From Microdochium bolleyi (Eukaryota > Ascomycota > Sordariomycetes > Xylariales > Microdochiaceae): a stretch of 64,000 nt of DNA. A model generated the notes under the pieces. That model ran no database searches. It had not been told where the DNA came from and saw only the letters and a program-made list of their open reading frames with translations. Within the stretch, counting starts at the first letter, position 1. Each line of letters starts with the position of its first letter. The stretch spans positions 62,001 to 126,000 of the forward strand of contig KQ964257.1 of assembly GCA_001566295.1 (NCBI GenBank). The letters run 5' to 3'. Shown here one piece after another: positions 18,783 to 30,605 of the stretch. The position numbers were made by a program, and so were the translations under genes.

Positions 18783-21160
18783 ATGGAGACACAAGCCCGC
18801 GACGATGTCGACAGACTCCGCAAGACGCACCAGCATGACCCGAACCTGCCGGTCGAGAAGATCGACGAGATCACCGTCGCCGCGCAGACCGCTGAGCCTG
18901 AGACCATGGCCGAGGTCTCGAAGGAGTTTGCGACGACATCCCCCTACGAGTCGGTCCGCGCCGCCGTGCGCGAGATAGACAACGAGGAGTACGCCAACAC
19001 GCTCCGTGCCTGGATCATCGGCCTCGTCTTTGTCACGGCGGTCTCAGGCATCAACATGTTCCTGAGCATGCGGAGCCCCGCCATCAGCATCCCGGCCGTC
19101 GTCGTGATCCTCATCACCTACCCCGTCGGCATGCTCTGGGCCCGGGTGCTCCCCACGCGCAGGTTCACGACGTTCGGCGTGCAGTGGTCCCTCAACCCGG
19201 GCCCCTTCAGCATCAAGGAGCACGCCGTGATCACGCTCATGGCCAAGATCACGGCCGACTACCCCTACTCGACCAACGCCCTCGAGGCGCTCCAGGCGCC
19301 GTCCCTGTACAACCACAGCCTGGGCTGGGGCTTCGCGCTCATGTTCACCCTCAGCAGCCAGATCATCGGCATCTCCATGTCCGGCATGTTCCGCCGCTTC
19401 CTAGTCTGGCCGTCTGCGATGATCTGGCCCGGCCAGTTCGCGACGACATCGCTGCTGTACACGCTGCACGACAAGCGCAAGGCGGGCGAGATCGCCGAGG
19501 TCACCTCAAGCTCGTGGAAGATATCGCCGTACCGGTGGTTCTGCTACATCGGGCTGGCGTCCTTTGCCTACTACTGGCTGCCCGGCGTCCTCTGGCAGGG
19601 CTTGTCCGTGTTCGCCTTCATCACCTGGATCAGGCCGGACAGCGTCGTCGTCAACCAGCTGTTCGGGGGCGTGACGGGGCTGTCACTGCTGCCCATCACG
19701 TTCGACTGGACGTACGTCTCGGCCTACCTCCAGAATCCGCTCCTGTCGCCATGGCACTCCCACTTCAACTGCCTCATCGGACTCGGCATCTTCGTCATCA
19801 TCCCCACCGTCGGCATCTCGTACACGGGGGCCCTGTTCTCCGACTACTTGCCCATCAACACGTCCAGGACCTACGACAACACGGGCAAGCGCTACAACGT
19901 CTCGAGGATCCTGACGCCCGACTTCACCCTGGACGAGGCGGCCTACCACGCGTACTCGCCGCTGTTCCTGACGCCGACGTTCTTCCTCAACTACGGCCTC
20001 TCGTTTGCGACCCTCATGGCCGCCCTCGTCCACACCCTGCTCAACCACCGGACAGAGATCTGGTACCGCATGAAGGCGGCCCGCAACCAGGAGCCCGATG
20101 TGCACATGACAATGATGAACAAGTACAAGGAAGCGCCCGACTGGTGGTACGCCTGCGTGTGGGCCTGTGCCATGGCGTTCGGGCTGGCCACGGTGCTCGC
20201 CTTCCCGACGCAGCTGCCCTGGTGGGGGTTCCTCGTCTCATGCCTCATCGCGTTCGCCTTCATCATCCCCCTCAGCATGATCTACGGCATGACCAACATC
20301 CTCATCTCGCTCAACGTGCTCTCCCCGTTCCTCGGCGGCTTCATCTTCCCGGGCCGCCCGATCGCCAACATGCTGTTCAAGGTCTTCAGCACCATCGTCC
20401 TCGGCCAGGCCCAGGTCTTCAGCGGCGACCTCAAGTTTGCCCACTACATGAAGGTCCCACCGCGGACGACGTTCTTCTGCCAGATTGCGGCGGCCATCTG
20501 GCAGGTCTTTGTGCAGATCTCGGTCATGAACTGGGCGTTCGGCAACATCCCTGGCATCTGCGAGCCCGACCAGCCGAGCAACTTCACGTGCCCGAACGGC
20601 AGCACCTTCTTCTCCTCGAGCATTGTTTGGGGCGTCATCGGCCCCCAGAAGTTCCTTGGTGCCGGCACGCTCTACGACAAGATCCACTTCTTCTGGCTGC
20701 TCGGCGCGGCGCTGCCCGTCGTCTTCTACCTCGCGGCGCGCCGATTCCCCAAGTCCATCGCCCGCTACCTGCACGCGCCCGTCATGCTTGGCGCCATGGC
20801 GTGGCTGCCGCCCGCGACGCCGCTCAACTTCTCGACGTGGGCGTTTGTCGGCCTCGTCTTCAACTGGTGGATCCGCCGGCGCTGGAACGGGTGGTGGAAC
20901 AAGTACAACTACATCACGGCCGCGGGCCTCGACGTCGGGCTCGTCCTGTGCACGCTCGTCATCTTCTTCGCCTTTTCGCTGCCAGGGACGCCCGTGCCCA
21001 CGTGGTGGGGCAACACGACGGTGTTTGAGACACTTGTGAGTAGACTGAGGATTGCTGATGACTCGTGCTCGCAGCTAACCCTCAGCCACAGGACGCGATG
21101 GGCGCGGCGGTCCGCAAGGTCGTTGCCAAGGGTGAGACATTCGGGCCCGCAGCTTGGTGA
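18783..21160 (+). CDS. OPT-family oligopeptide transporter
   Basis: Predicted exons 18783-21035 and 21092-21160 give 773 residues. This is a proton-coupled small-peptide importer with about 14-16 membrane helices. Both OPT signatures are visible: SLNPGPFSIKEH after the second helix and the KIPPR-type MKVPPRTTFF near residue 560. Frequent Trp/Tyr-rich helices follow, and the small last exon encodes DAMGAAVRKVV...GETFGPAAW, the usual C-terminal end of fungal OPTs. Without the terminal intron the frame would run on into unrelated sequence to 21290, so splicing is needed. The ATG at 18783 precedes a hydrophilic cytoplasmic N-terminus. It is probably a plasma membrane protein; peptide specificity cannot be read from the sequence. 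Confidence 0.93.
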
Positions 21161-22268
21161 TCAGGAATCACGCGGGAGACAGTTGAGGAGCCAAAGGGAA
21201 GAGGTCCCTTCACGGAGGAAATCCTTGTCCTCGATCGTGACTCCTGCCAGTCCGGGGGCATGGTCCAAGCGTTTGTCGAGCCGGACATGAGATGAGATTT
21301 GATGGCGTTCCGTCTTTATTCGAAAAAACTAGGCATGCAGGTAACATGCAAGGTCCTGCCCAATAATCCGTACACATCATGAATGTGCGTGCTCCGACTG
21401 TGCTGTCGTGGCTTCGAATAATCAAAAGAACACAGCCTGACCCCTGGCCCCTGACCCCGATCAGCAGCGCTATTGGCCAATGAATCTTCGTAAGGCCTGA
21501 TATCACGTCCCGGCACTCTATTTCTCCGCGCACGATCGGAGCTTGGGGCCATCTGCCGCACGGGTGCCCAAGGGGTGGCTGCGTACCCAAAAGACCGGAC
21601 CCACGGCGGCAGCGGCAATTCCCGCTGCCATCTTGCCTGATGTGGATAATGCGTGTGTCCTAGTTCGCGGAACGGTCCTGGTCCGTCTTCTTGGCACGCC
21701 CTAGATCCATCTTTATAAAGGGCTACCGAGTGGGACAGCCGCGCTAGTTCCTATAAACGTCTTGGCTGCCGCTTGACTAGTGACCGCACATCGCGGGAGG
21801 AGGCCGATCGCCGTCTCCACCACTGCTGACGTTGTCCATCTCTACCCTAGGGTATCAAGCCTTGGCCAGTCTACAGAAGTCCACGACGGGGGTGACTCCG
21901 TGCCCGCCTGCATCGAATCGATAGTCTGATGGCGGCGCGCATTTCAGATCGCCGCATTGTGTTGCTACTGCTCCGGCACGAGCCACCATCGTCACGGCAT
22001 GAGGTCTTCCAAGACATGACGGCACCGCCTCCTGGGATAGAGCAGGGCGATAGCCGCCGCCGTGTGATGGCCGTTGTCGGCCATCGATATAGTGAATGCA
22101 AAGGGGATATCGGACCAAGATCAGGTATATAAAGGGTCCCATCCCTCGGCCCTCAAGGAGAGTTTGAAGCAGCTCATCCTCATCATCAGCATCAGCACTC
22201 CTCAAACCACCTCTCCATCAAACACTCAGTCCCAGACTCCCCCAGTCCTCCTCTCCAGCACATTCAAG
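21161..22268. other. Intergenic region between OPT and HsbA-like genes
   Basis: No coding sequence is supported here. It contains the HsbA-like promoter with a TATA box at 22126, followed by an A/C/T-rich leader typical of strongly expressed fungal genes. Confidence 0.45.
22126..22133 (+). promoter_or_regulatory. TATA box of the HsbA-like gene
   Basis: TATATAAA, 143 bases before the ATG, followed by a long CT/CA-rich untranslated leader. Confidence 0.55.
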
Positions 22269-22997
22269 ATGCGTTTCTCCATCACCACCGCTGTCGCCGC
22301 GCTCGCTCTCGCTGGCAATGCCGTTCAGGCCGCGCTGTCGCCTGCCCAGATCGTCAGCAACATCAAGATGATCACCCAGAAGTCCCAGGCCATCCAGGCT
22401 CCTGCCCAGTCTATCACCATCATCAACGGCCCCCTCATCGTCATCGGCCAGGGCCCGTTCCCTGTAAGTGACAGCAGCCAAGAGCCAGCGGCTGAATACG
22501 TACTAACATTGTAATCGCAGCCCATCATCGCTGGCTTCGTCGACATCGTCTCGACCGCCACCACCGCGATTGCCCAGATGGATGGCACTGCCCCCATCAC
22601 CAACCCCGCCGACGGAACCGCCATCTTCGAGGCCTTCCGCGAGTTCGTCCGCGTCCACCAGGCCCTTCTGAACATCCTCATCGGCAAGGCCGGCCTCTTC
22701 AACACTGTGCCTTTCGTTGGCCAGCCCATTGCTGCTGTGCTGCGCCAGATTGAGAACGTTGTCGACGTGAGTTCATATTTCCAGCTCCCAGCTGCGTGCC
22801 AACGCATACTGACATATTGTGACTAGACCATCGCCTTCAGCCTCATCGACCTCGTCGAGTCCCGCGCCATGGACCTTCAGAACCAGGCCAACTCGCTCGA
22901 CATGACCCTCACCACCTGCATCAACTCGTACAACGGCATCTCGCTTGGCAAGCGCCAGCTGGCCAACAGCGCCTCTTTCCGCGCCCTCCGTGTTTAA
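22269..22997 (+). CDS. HsbA-type hydrophobic-surface-binding secreted protein
   Basis: Predicted exons 22269-22463, 22521-22766 and 22827-22997 give 203 residues. A signal peptide (MRFSITTAVAALALAGNAVQA) is followed by a four-helix-type region, ALSPAQIVSNIKMITQKSQAIQAPAQS, which is characteristic of the HsbA/galactomannoprotein (Mp1p) fold. Family members are secreted, bind hydrophobic surfaces or lipids and can recruit cutinase-like enzymes. Both introns fall between codons. A single pair-forming cysteine is hard to assign (only TTCIN seen), so it is not a hydrophobin. The TATA box and leader suggest strong regulated expression. The family call is confident; the precise ligand is unknown. 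Confidence 0.85.
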
Positions 22998-23701
22998 GTG
23001 CAGCCGGAAGAGCACTCAGAACCTACAGTAATACAAGGTGTCGTTGTGGAGAGGCTTGCTTGCCGTGGAGTGGGCGTGTCAAATGCTCTACCAGCGTGGA
23101 GAACTAGTTATTGAGGTGGGAATGGTGCAGATGTTAGTTGGTGAAGACGTGACTTTAGGTGTAAGCCATGGACGTTTAGATAAGCATGATCTTATGGAGA
23201 ATCGAGGCCATCAAACCCTATTTGATGAAATGAATGTCATGGTTTCTCAAGGCAGTGACGAACAAGCTTGCTCGTTGTGACCACGATCAGCATGCAACCA
23301 GATGCTGTAATGTCCAAGATAATCATCTTCCACTCGCGTTTATCGATGCCCATCTGGTGTATAATCTCGTGATCACGGATCTCGAACGGGACAGAGTTTG
23401 CACGACGGATAGATGCACAGTGGATTCCTCAAACAGCTGATGGCTATACGTATTGTGGAACTGTGCAGGCTCACGGTTTTGATAAGGTCGGAATCACGTA
23501 CGTAAAGCGTACACTGTAGAGACGCCATAGAGGATATCATCCTAATCGCCTTTTCGTCCACTGCAAATGCAAACTGGTGCTACATAGAGCAAAAATACGA
23601 CGAGCCACGAAGAGATATTGTGGTTAGTTACGCGATAAACCTGTCGATAGGCACCAGAGGACGGATGACCTGCGAAACCACTACCCTTGTTGTCTAGTAC
23701 A
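22998..23701. other. Convergent intergenic region, AT-richer than neighbours
   Basis: This space lies between the 3' ends of the HsbA-like and rhodopsin-fold genes. It is noticeably richer in A and T than the surrounding coding DNA. I see no gene, RNA or clear repeat in it. Confidence 0.4.
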
Positions 23702-25000
23702 TCAAGTCCTATTCTTAAAAATCTCGACGCTCTCCCTAACCCCATGCTCGGCATCAGCCGTCGTGCTCCTGGTCCTCACGCTGGCCTTGGCCGCGTCGTC
23801 GCCATCGTCCGCAGTCGTCATCGACTGCAGCCTCTCCTCATCGCCCTGGCCGTGGGCTCGGGCACCGCCCTGGACAGCCTCGAGGGCGTAGAAAGAGTTG
23901 TGGACCCGAGAGTAGCTCTTGCGCTGCTTGCGCGAACCGGAGCTGCCGAGTTTCAAACCCTCTGATGGCGTGTCGCTGCGAGCGGTGTCGCGGGAAGCCC
24001 CGAAGGTAGCGGGCATTAGCCGTGGCGCCATAGTCTGCACAAAACGGCGCAGGGTGCACAGCGAGGCACAGATGACGAGCAGATTTGCCTCGACGCAGAT
24101 CCATGTGAAGGGCGAGACGACGGCCCAGGTCTGGTCAAAGTCGACGAGCATGGGGAAGAGAAGCACGAGGCGGACGATTGAAGTTACGAGAGTCCTATGG
24201 GTGATAAATTAGCTGGGGAGACACAAAAGACCGGAGAGGTCTGCTTACATGGACCCAATCGCAAACAAAACGATGAGGCCAGCCTTCTGGAAAGTGCGCA
24301 GCTGCAGCCCGAGCACAATGGGGATCGGCATCGCGAGGAGGATGAGGTCCGTGACGACCCCGAGCACAGCCGTCGCTATGTAGACGGCGGCAGTGTTGAT
24401 GCATGTTCCCTCTGCCGTAACGTCCCAGGTCTTCCTCACTGGAGTGCACCCGAAGACCAGGCTGAAGAAGATGCCGAGATAGCCGCCGATGACGAAGAAG
24501 AGCATGAACCACGTGGCCAGGCGGAACCAGCGGATCTCTGTGAGCCGAAAGTAGAAGCACAGCAGCGAGAGCTTCGCGAAGCACGTGCCAGGCGCATAGA
24601 CGGCCGAGGACACCATGACGAGCTATGGAACTTGAGTCAGCAGAGGCCAGGCTCGCGACATATCGAGATCACTTACAAGCGAGAAGTGCGAGTATCTCTC
24701 GACCGAGATCTCCCACGCGTGTACACCCATCGAGCCCGACACGTAGAGGTGGCAGCACAAGGCCTGCACCGTGACGCAGCAAGCCCAGGAGAGCACAAAG
24801 AAGGCATCGTCCCAGTTGATTTTGCGAAGAATAGTGACTTTCGTGTAGACCCTCTGCAGGAAGAAGAGCAGGGCGATGAAGTTGCCGATGCCGACGATCC
24901 AGTACGTCTCTGGGATGCCGAGCCGTCGCGGGTGCTCAAAGTTGACCGGATAACCTGCGGGCGCTGGCAGGACCGTGAGGATGCCGTTGGTGGAACTCAT
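23702..25000 (-). CDS. Fungal rhodopsin-fold integral membrane protein (PTH11-like class)
   Basis: Predicted exons 24677-25000, 24249-24622 and 23702-24194 give 396 residues. Seven hydrophobic helices run through the first 280 residues. The fungal rhodopsin-domain pattern is present: NWDDAFFVLSW in loop and helix 2, KLSLLCFYFRL in helix 3, FGCTPVRKTWD in the extracellular loop, and DLILLAMPIPIV in helix 5. The C-terminal 110 residues are polar and cytoplasmic. There is no CFEM cysteine domain in front, unlike PTH11 itself. Related proteins are thought to sense surfaces or nutrients. A TATA-like run lies about 110 bases upstream. The family is clear; the ligand is unknown. Confidence 0.85.
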
Positions 25001-26643
25001 GGTGATGTGTCGATTCGAAACAAGAAAGGATCCAGCCTTGGTGAGATTGTTGCCCGCGCTAACTCTGTAAAGATACACAAACCTGAGAAGCCTCGAGCAT
25101 GAAGAAGTATATATATCCTAGCTGAAGGTATGATTAACTTGAATCAAGGGAGAACAAGTGAAGTGAGACCTGCATCTCGGGCTGACACCAGCCGCTCATT
25201 GCGTCGTCCAAGCCACCAGGCGCGGATCGCGGCAGACGGGAACTTTGGCGGGACAAAAAGCAAACCCAATCAAGGTTTCTCCCGCGAAACACGGTCTACC
25301 GCGTCTTTCCTAGCGGCTCATCAAGACGGACGCGGCTCATCTTGTTGCTTCTAGCTGGCGAAGTATCCTTAAACAACTAGTTGCTTCCTACGGCCGGGAC
25401 GCTTCGCGGGCGTGGCTGATTCGAGGGCTTGGGAAGAAGGACTCCCATCAGACGACCTTGATGAGACTCCTGGTCGGGAGTGTCTCAGGAACAGACAATC
25501 AACAGGGTGCGCACCCGCACTGCATTGCCTCGTTTCGGACACACCATCACTTTTGCTTCAAGTGCTTCAGTCCTTGTTCATGAAAATGCATGACCAGGTG
25601 AGCGCGTAGAGGGTTGGCCACTCCCCTTAATATCATCACGCCCACGAGACAGCGTCGAATGAGATCTCTGCCGTCCAAGAAATAAACGTTCTCGGCCAAA
25701 TGATGCTTCTTTTTTAGAAAAGCTAATCCTGTGATGCAATGCAGGGTGTGCCAGTCCAGCCACTTGCCTTTCAAAGCACGGAAAGTGACATGTCATTTTC
25801 AGACTTTTCCCAGCCCACCAGCCGGGGACACGGTTTATCTGCACACAAGAGGGACGCAGGAGAGATCAGATGGTCTCGAATCCTGCAACGAATTGAATCA
25901 CGTCGTCGGAGCACTTTGGGTGGAGCTGGCAATACGACAGACGCCCGCAGTTCTTCCCGCAAGCCCACAACAGCACGGTCACAAAGTCAGCTCGATTGAA
26001 GACAACCCCCTCGATCTGCCCAAAGAGGCATCAATCTCCCGAACCGTTCCCTCAGCCATGGATCAGCGTAGGATCGCTCCAGTCAGCTGGGCCGATCGCA
26101 GCCCCGACTGCTGCTTCCAGAGTTGGAGTGTAGAGCACGCCCAGCCACGACAAGGGTCCATGTCTTGGACCGCCACTTAGCCGTCAACGGCATTGCTTCT
26201 GTGGAAACGTGGCAGAGGGGTTTTTTCCGGCCTCCTGCCAATAGGAAGTCTGTCGGCGGCTTCCCCGATCGCCACAACATGGTGCGCTTCCAGCCTCCCG
26301 GCTTGCCGCACCGGCATCGTCCACGCCTCTGCAGCTTATTGGGCAGCGCCGCCCCCGTGGCGGATATCGTCCGGGATCTCTGGTCGGCCGCTCGCCGGCC
26401 TTTGCTCCGGGATGGAGGCGACTCGATTCCGAACCGGACTGCGCGGTTTTGTTCTCTCAGCGAGATCTGGCAAGCGCGGGAACCGAATTAATTCCCGGTG
26501 CCCCGTCACTGAAGCGCTGGTTCCTTCAAGAGCAAGTGTTTCTCCTCCTTGCGTCGCGTTTGGTACATGCAGATCCATTCACTTTGAACCTCAGCAAAGT
26601 CTTTTCAGATCCTCTTGGCAAGCAGAAGAAAAAGAGTTGTAAC
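25001..26643. promoter_or_regulatory. Long divergent intergenic region
   Basis: About 1.6 kb lies between the rhodopsin-fold gene and the FAD oxidase. A TATATATAT run at 25108-25116 probably serves the minus-strand gene. The open frames present have no family resemblance and no splice-compatible continuation. I see no transposon ends. Confidence 0.45.
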
Positions 26644-28315
26644 ATGTCGCGTCTTCAGACCACACTCCTCGCGAGCTTGTGTGTCGCGTCTGGCAGTCTC
26701 GGCTGCTACATTGGCGCTCCTAGCCGATGCGTACGCGGGAAACCCTCCCCCCCTGACAGTGTTGCCAATTCATTAACACCATACGTTCTAGTGCGACAGT
26801 CTCAAACTCGCCGGGCTTGGCGAGAGACTCCTGTTCCGAAACACGACTGCCTACACAGAGCGTGAGGAGTCGTTCTTCTCGCTCAACGAGCGTCTCGCTC
26901 CGACCTGCATCTTCCAGCCTGCCGACAAGCACGAGGTGTCCCTTGGTTTGACGACTCTCCTCGAGGTGCCCGGGTGCCAGCTCGCCATCCGCAGTGGGGG
27001 TCACCACCACGCAGCTGGCATCAACAACATCCACCGAGGCGTCACGATCGACCTGGTGAAGCTGAACGGCGTGTCCTACAGTAAAGACAGCAGGACCACC
27101 GCTGTCGGCCCCGGGGCGCAGTGGGGTGATGTCTACCGCTACCTCGATCCCCTCGGCCTTGCCGTCGCCGGAGGGCGTGATGCCACGGTCGGCGTCGGCG
27201 GTCTGATTGTCGGCGGAGGCAACAGCTTCTACTCGGCGCGCCGCGGCATGGTCTGCGACGGCGTGGTCCGGTTCGAGGTTGTTCTCGCCAACGGCGACAT
27301 CGTCACCGCAGACAAAGACAACAATGCCGATCTATGGGTGGCCCTCAAGGGTGGCAACAACAATTTCGGCATCGTGACGAGCTTCGAGCTGGACACTTTC
27401 GAGAACGGTCCGCTCTGGGGCGGCACGGTCTACTATGCCCAGGACAAGCGGCGGCCGCTTATCGACGCGTTCGTCGGCTTTGCCGAGAAAGTGGACGACA
27501 ACACGGCCAGCTCGTCCATCCTGTTCTGGTCGTGGCAGCCGTCGGTCAAGTCGACGTTAATTGGTGAGTGTGGCCTGGCTCTGTTTTGATCTTCATCATC
27601 ACTGACACAGACTAGGCACATCCCTCGTCAACGTGGATAATGTCGTTTACGACGAGCCTCACAAAGACTTCTTTGCCATCGATAACACTACTTCCTCCAT
27701 GCGCTCGACGACGATCACAGATCTCACCGAGGAGCTGGAGTTTGCCGGCGAGATCTACGAGTACGTCCCTGTCTATCCTTGTCCTTCTGGTCACATGACT
27801 GACCCTGTTGACCGCAACGCAGCTGCGTCGAGTTCACCTTCTCCTTCAAGAACGACCCGCGCGTCCTGAACAAGGTCATTGACCTGCACGACGCCGTGGT
27901 CGCCGAGTTCGATCAGCAGACCCAGGACTTCATCTCGGTCGCCATGTTCCAGCCGCTCGCAAAGTCGTACGCGAACGAGGGCCTCGCTCGTGGCGGCAAC
28001 GTCCTGGGACTCGACCTGTTTGGCGAGACACGCGTCCTCAGCATCATATGGCTGCAGGTCAAGCCCGAGCACGTCCGCTCGGCACGAAAGCTGGTGCAGG
28101 GGTGGTATGACGAGATTCAGGCGTTTGCCAGGAGTATCGACAGGGACAGCGACTGGGTCTACCTCAATTACGCCTATGGCACGCAGGACCCGATCTCGGG
28201 CTACGGCAAGGGGAACGTCGAGAAGATCCGTGCGGCAGCGGCCAAGTATGACCCAAAGGGTGCCTTCCAGACGAGGGTGCCTGGCGGGTTCAAGATCTCG
28301 AGAGTTCCGGTGTGA
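26644..28315 (+). CDS. Secreted FAD-linked oxidase (BBE-like, PCMH fold)
   Basis: Predicted exons 26644-26730, 26792-27563, 27616-27760 and 27823-28315 give 498 residues. After a signal peptide (about residues 1-20), the FAD-binding PCMH domain shows AIRSGGHHHAAG, where the histidine after SGG is the usual covalent flavin anchor. GVGGLIVGGGNSFYSARRGMVCDGV and NFGIVTSFEL follow. The C-terminus has the berberine-bridge-type end, LNYAYGTQDPISGYG and KYDPKGAFQTRVPGGFKI. It should use oxygen to oxidise a sugar, alcohol or secondary metabolite and release peroxide. Its 3' end is only about 80 bases from the next, convergent gene. It could act with the tyrosinase locus to the right, but that is inferred from position. 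Confidence 0.88.
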
Positions 28316-28395
28316 ATTATGGATGTTTGAAATAGAGCTACATGGTAATATAACTTTTTGTGGGACGACCAAATGCCCAATTATACGTCCCAATC

Positions 28396-29828
28396 TCAAT
28401 CACGGCGAGTCCTGAGCGGCATTGACTGCTTCGTCCCATCAGTAGCAACCATCGTGGAGAACAACATGGGCCTGGCCTCCCCGTCCGCGGCTGGCTTCGG
28501 CTTCACGCCCTCACAGGGGCATCCCACAGGCTCAGCCACCTTCTTAGCGTCCTTGACGACCGCACTGACGCCAACCTTGATGTAGTCGGCAAACTGCGCG
28601 CCGAATTTGACATTCTGCCCGTTGGTGGTGTCAACCAGGTCGCCCACGGTCAGCTGACGGCCCTCGTTGTCGCCGGTGCCCATGACACCATCGGGGATTT
28701 GGATGTGCAGCCGCAGGCCCTGGTTGTGGTCAATGTCGCCGCGGGCCCAGGTGAAGGTGCCGTCAGGAGCAGGCACGAGGTCGTTGCCTGTGCCATCCTG
28801 GTCCAGCTGGAAGGAGTCCGAGGCGAACTCGACAAAATAGATGCCGACGGGGTCGACGATGGAGACGGCCTTGCCTGAGCGCGCCAGACTGTTGATGCCG
28901 CTGCCGATCTTGGGGTCCGAGTTGCGCGTGGCGTTGCCGTACCGGGAGCAGTTGCACAGCTTGACCTCGTCCGTGATGACCTTGCCGTTTTTGTCCTTGC
29001 GGATGACGGTGCCCTGGGCCGCGATGTCGATCTCCGCGCCGAGGGTGTTGTTCCTCTGCGCGAGATGCATGATGCAGCCCGGGTTCACGAGGGTGAGCTT
29101 TGTGTCCACGCCAGGATTCTTCGAGAGGACGCCGTTCCACTTGTTGTACGGCTGGTAGACCTTGTTTCCGTCCCTGTCGGTGGTGAAGAAGTCCTCGATC
29201 TTCATCTGGGAGGCAAAGTCCGGGTTGTTCTTCTTGTACAAAGCCAGCATCTTGTCCGGCTCGTTCTCGCAGAGGAACTTCCAGTACTATTGAGCAAGGT
29301 CAGAGGCCGCACCACAAGACGAGGGCTGGCGGCAGTGTTTACCTCGGGCCCTTCACAGGTAAACGTCACAGACACGATACGCTTGTCCTGGTCCTTCCGC
29401 ACCGTCCACTCGCAGTACTCATCCTGCGTATAGCGGTCCCCGTCTGCGACCTTCCAGCGCTTCTCGTCCGCTGGGTTCTCGAGCGCAACCTGTAAATATT
29501 AGCTGCGGCGTCCAGGCAAGAGGGAAACTCCGGCTGGGCTGCTCACATTCTTGGGAAATCCAGTCCAGCTGACAAGGACCGGCTTCTGGGCCGTGTCAAA
29601 GGGAGTCTGCGTCCCATTGAAGAACTGGGTGAGGGGCGTGCGATCAACCAAAGTGTAAGGCGGTCTGTCTCCGCAGGGGACGTCCAAGCCCTCGCCCGAG
29701 ATCTCCTGGTCCATCCAACTGGAGATAGTGTCTGACCAGGCCTTCTTCTGCTCGGTACTGAACTGGTCATCCTGGTGGGGGAACCCAGGCGGGTTGAAGG
29801 CCGGAATTGTGGACTCTTTAAAGCTCAT
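28396..29828 (-). CDS. Unrecognised conserved-looking protein beside the mosaic tyrosinase
   Basis: Predicted exons 29547-29828, 29343-29489 and 28396-29286 give 439 residues; all introns fall between codons and have good splice signals. There is no signal peptide or membrane helix. Strongly motif-like blocks are DVPCGDRPPYTL, VSWTGFPKNV, DEYCEWTVRKD, VTFTCEGPEYW, NPGCIMHLAQRNNTLGAEID, LCNCSRYGNAT and the late FGAQFADYIKV, with repeated Cys, His and Trp as in an enzyme. I cannot place it in a named family; similar proteins probably exist in bacteria, but that is memory and unverified. It shares a 0.8-kb divergent promoter with the tyrosinase, and TATATA lies 83 bases upstream of its ATG. Confidence 0.78.
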
Positions 29829-30605
29829 GTTGGTTGTCTTGGCAGTGGACTGGATGATGGGCTATGAAGGCAGAGTATTATTGTGATTTTGAGCGATATT
29901 CTGGGTCGATTATATACTTGACGACCAAAGGTCCTGTCTGTCCAGGTGCTAGCCTTCCGGAGCAGATTTGGCCTTTGGCAACCCTCTCGTTCCTCTGCTC
30001 GACAAGGATACTTTCAGCTGACTTGGCGGGCATCGGAGGCTGGATGCATCGTCAGCTTATTGTCTCACACCAGCACCGTCAGCGAGCCAGTCATAACCCC
30101 AGGGATGGACGCCTTCTAAGCACAAAGCCATCAGCTACCCATAGAGACTGCCCGAGATGACTGATGTCTAGGCCTCTGGCCTCGTCTCGAGCGCGGTCCA
30201 GACGCGCAGTGGCTGGCTGAGCTGTGCGTGAGCACGCCAGTCCTCCTCCGGCTATGTTGAAGCTGCATAGCCGAACTCTCTGGGGTCAGTCTCGTATGTC
30301 TAGTTGGCTGGTCCGCAAGGAACGGCCCGCATCGACGCCCGCCACCATGTGCGATCCATAGCTGAACCCCGAGGCCCGGCGTTCAATAGCGCATGTGCTA
30401 GCGACAACTGCACATCTGAGTGGACGCCCCCGGAAAGAGCCCGGTTCAGCTGATTCCCGGGGAAGCACACGTAGCAAGGGTGTAAGGACTGCTGTCAGAA
30501 ACTGCCCTCTCTGTTCTATAGTAACAGTCATCTCCCACTCCCTTCCTCTTCCTGACCTCCGACGCATCACATCAGATCAGTATCCTGCGCCACGACAAAT
30601 CTGCA
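29829..30605. promoter_or_regulatory. Divergent promoter between the unknown protein and the mosaic tyrosinase
   Basis: The two starts face away from each other across this interval. TATATA at 29911-29916 fits the minus-strand gene (83 bases before its ATG). I see no clear TATA box for the tyrosinase side; a CT-rich tract at about 30530-30560 precedes its ATG. No coding sequence is supported. Confidence 0.5.

Noticed and set aside
19184..21028. 614-residue plus-strand frame inside the OPT gene
   Set aside because: It is a +1 shift of the transporter sequence with His/Arg/Pro bias and no membrane helices.
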